DNA from: an uncultured Campylobacter sp.
GTDB lineage: Bacteria; Campylobacterota; Campylobacteria; Campylobacterales; Campylobacteraceae
Assembly: GCF_938045595.1 (NCBI RefSeq)
Contig: NZ_CALIBB010000141.1
Coordinates: forward strand, 1 to 32,834
Direction of reading: 5' to 3'
Length of the DNA: 32,834 nt
Part shown: one piece after another, positions 31,556 through 32,834 of the stretch
Position numbering within the stretch: the stretch's first letter is position 1
Layout: every line of letters starts with the position of its first letter
Program-made: the position numbers and the translations under genes
Notes under the pieces: model-generated
Seen by the model: only the letters and a program-made list of their open reading frames with translations
The model's database searches: none
Told to the model about the DNA's origin: nothing

Positions 31556-32834
31556 CTTAAATCCTTTTTGCTAACCTTGCCGTCTTGGCAAAATTTCTTA
31601 AGGTCTTTTTCGGTTAGAATTTTACTCTTTCCGCTATTAATATCGACTAAAGTTACGCGCTCGGTGCATGAGTAGCACGGATCCATCGAGCATACGATTA
31701 GCGCCGCATCGGAGATGTTATTTCCGCGGAATTGAAATCGCAAGCTCGGCCAGTTGTTATACGTAGCGGCGCGACATCTCCAGCGGTAAACCTTCTGAGC
31801 GTTTCCTTGCATGATCCAGTGAACGTTTTCGCCGCGCGGTGCTTCGTCGTGACCTAAAGCGTAGTTTTCCGGTCTGATCATAGTCTGTGGATCGATCATT
31901 ATCGGAGTTTGCGGCATTTGATGCAAGCACTGCCTGATGATGTGGATCGATTGTTTAAGCTCTTTATATCTTACGACTTCGCGGCTGAATACATCGCCAC
32001 CGTGCTCTACGGCTACTTCGAATTCTATCTTGTTGAAGAAATCATAAGGGTGATCGTAGCGGTTATCGCGCTTAAAGCCGGAGCCGCGCATATTAGGGCC
32101 TACCGGGCTAAAATCACGCGCCACTTTGCGATCTAATACGCCCACACCCTTCCAGCGACCGATTTGGCGTTTATCCTCCATAACGGCGTCCCAAATTTCA
32201 GAAATTTGAACGTCGAGCTTGTTGATGATCTCGATACTCTTGCGAATTTCATTGTCGGTCATATCACGGCGAAGTCCGCCCATAATGACGTTACCGTAGG
32301 TTTTGCGGCCGCCGGTTACGAGCTGAGCTAGCTCCATGGAGTACTCGCGCACTCTAAAGATATGCATGAAGGCGTTGTAGTTGCCCGTTACTTCGCAGGC
32401 TAGACCGATATTTAAAAGGTGGCTGTGAAGGCGCTCGATCTCAAGGCAGATGACGCGGATGGCTTGCGCACGAAGCGGAATTTCAAGCTTGATGGCTTTC
32501 TCTGCTGCTTCAATACACGCAATCGCGTGAGCGTAGCCGCAAATTCCGCAGACGCGCTCTGCTAAATAGCCCATCTGATCGTAATTCATTCGGTTTTCAG
32601 CTAGTTTCTCCATACCGCGGTGTTGATAAAATAAGCGGTAGTCTGCATCGATAATCTCATCGCCATCGCAAAATAGTCTGAAGTGTCCCGGCTCATCGCT
32701 CGTTACGTGAAGAGGTCCAAGCGGAACATCTACTACGCCGTCGCCGCTAGGAAATAAAAACTCTGCATTAGGCTCGTCTTTATGATCTACAGGATCAGGC
32801 CTATAGCGATAGTCCATTGCGTCTTTGCGAAGTG
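31552..32834 (-). CDS. hyfG: [NiFe] hydrogenase large subunit, HyfG/HycE (NuoC-NuoD-like), 5' partial
   Basis: The catalytic subunit of a group 4 (formate hydrogenlyase type) [NiFe] hydrogenase. The L1 motif ERVCGICGYAHA (Cys90 and Cys93 counted from the ATG at 32817) and the L2 motif MDPCYSCTERV (Cys381 and Cys384) bind nickel. The 34 residues after Arg387 are the expected C-terminal peptide removed by HycI, close in length to the 32-residue tail of E. coli HycE. The ATG at 32817 is probably internal: the frame stays open to the window edge (LRKDA precedes it, like the HP.LRKD junction of HycE), so an N-terminal NuoC-like domain should lie upstream. Other hydrogenase-4 subunits are expected beyond the edge. 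Confidence 0.93.
   Translation of the reverse strand, partial: LRKDAMDYRYRPDPVDHKDEPNAEFLFPSGDGVVDVPLGPLHVTSDEPGHFRLFCDGDEIIDADYRLFYQHRGMEKLAENRMNYDQMGYLAERVCGICGYAHAIACIEAAEKAIKLEIPLRAQAIRVICLEIERLHSHLLNIGLACEVTGNYNAFMHIFRVREYSMELAQLVTGGRKTYGNVIMGGLRRDMTDNEIRKSIEIINKLDVQISEIWDAVMEDKRQIGRWKGVGVLDRKVARDFSPVGPNMRGSGFKRDNRYDHPYDFFNKIEFEVAVEHGGDVFSREVVRYKELKQSIHIIRQCLHQMPQTPIMIDPQTMIRPENYALGHDEAPRGENVHWIMQGNAQKVYRWRCRAATYNNWPSLRFQFRGNNISDAALIVCSMDPCYSCTERVTLVDINSGKSKILTEKDLKKFCQDGKVSKKDLR

Noticed and set aside
1..32834. CRISPR arrays, insertion sequences, tRNA or rRNA genes
   Set aside because: No regularly spaced identical repeats, transposase motifs, terminal inverted repeats or tRNA-like arms were found on reading through.

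Overview
The window looks like a chromosome segment of a Campylobacter, most likely one of the higher-GC oral species (C. gracilis, showae, rectus or curvus-like). The support is the gene content (dprA-ruvX, an M23 peptidase next to a PgbA-like protein and glcD, a Hyf/Hyc-type hydrogenase), the many AAATTT/AAATTC/GAATTT strings, and the -10 boxes preceded by T-rich stretches. The species is inferred. No rRNA, tRNA, CRISPR array, complete insertion sequence or phage gene was seen.

Layout. 1-2941 (+): a divergent polysaccharide deacetylase (5' end cut by the window), dprA and ruvX. 3388-5216 (+): an EthD-like protein and a cysteine-rich Sel1-repeat protein. 5852-7955 (-): glcD and a PgbA-like exported protein, divergent from 8094-11223 (+), an M23 endopeptidase, mgtE and a Nudix hydrolase. 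11291-12324 (+): a frameshifted alpha/beta hydrolase. 12909-18353 (+): a compact overlapping cluster of TRIC channel, argD, a MidA-like methyltransferase, a small unknown, a greatly enlarged rsmD and a TIGR02757 protein. 18883-23195 (+): a TSUP permease, ridA, a broken SMI1/KNR4 gene and a DUF6892-like gene. 23959-27263 (-): a YiiM-like MOSC protein, an AGCS symporter and an LCMT-like methyltransferase. 27617-28255 (+): a Crp/Fnr regulator. 28538-32834 (-): the 3' part of a hydrogenase-4/formate-hydrogenlyase operon in transcription order hyfG, hyfH, hyfI, hycH, hycI, focA. Its genes are coupled by ATGA overlaps and it ends in a clear terminator.

Two signals stand out. First, the palindromic hexamer RAATTY is extremely dense in non-coding DNA: 20 copies counted by hand in 12361-12840. 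In C. jejuni, methylation at RAATTY is linked to recognition of DNA during transformation. Second, several unrelated proteins carry long low-complexity inserts inside or beside conserved domains. RsmD has about 290 extra residues before its DPPF motif. The alpha/beta hydrolase, the SMI1/KNR4 protein, the MidA-like methyltransferase and the deacetylase carry others. The RsmD and deacetylase inserts are themselves dense in RAATTY, which suggests that spacer-like DNA has grown inside genes. Both frameshifted genes carry such inserts.

The hydrogenase operon suggests formate-linked hydrogen metabolism. FocA would move formate, HyfG/H/I are the catalytic and electron-transfer subunits, and HycH and HycI are maturation factors. 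The membrane subunits and any formate dehydrogenase would lie outside the window.
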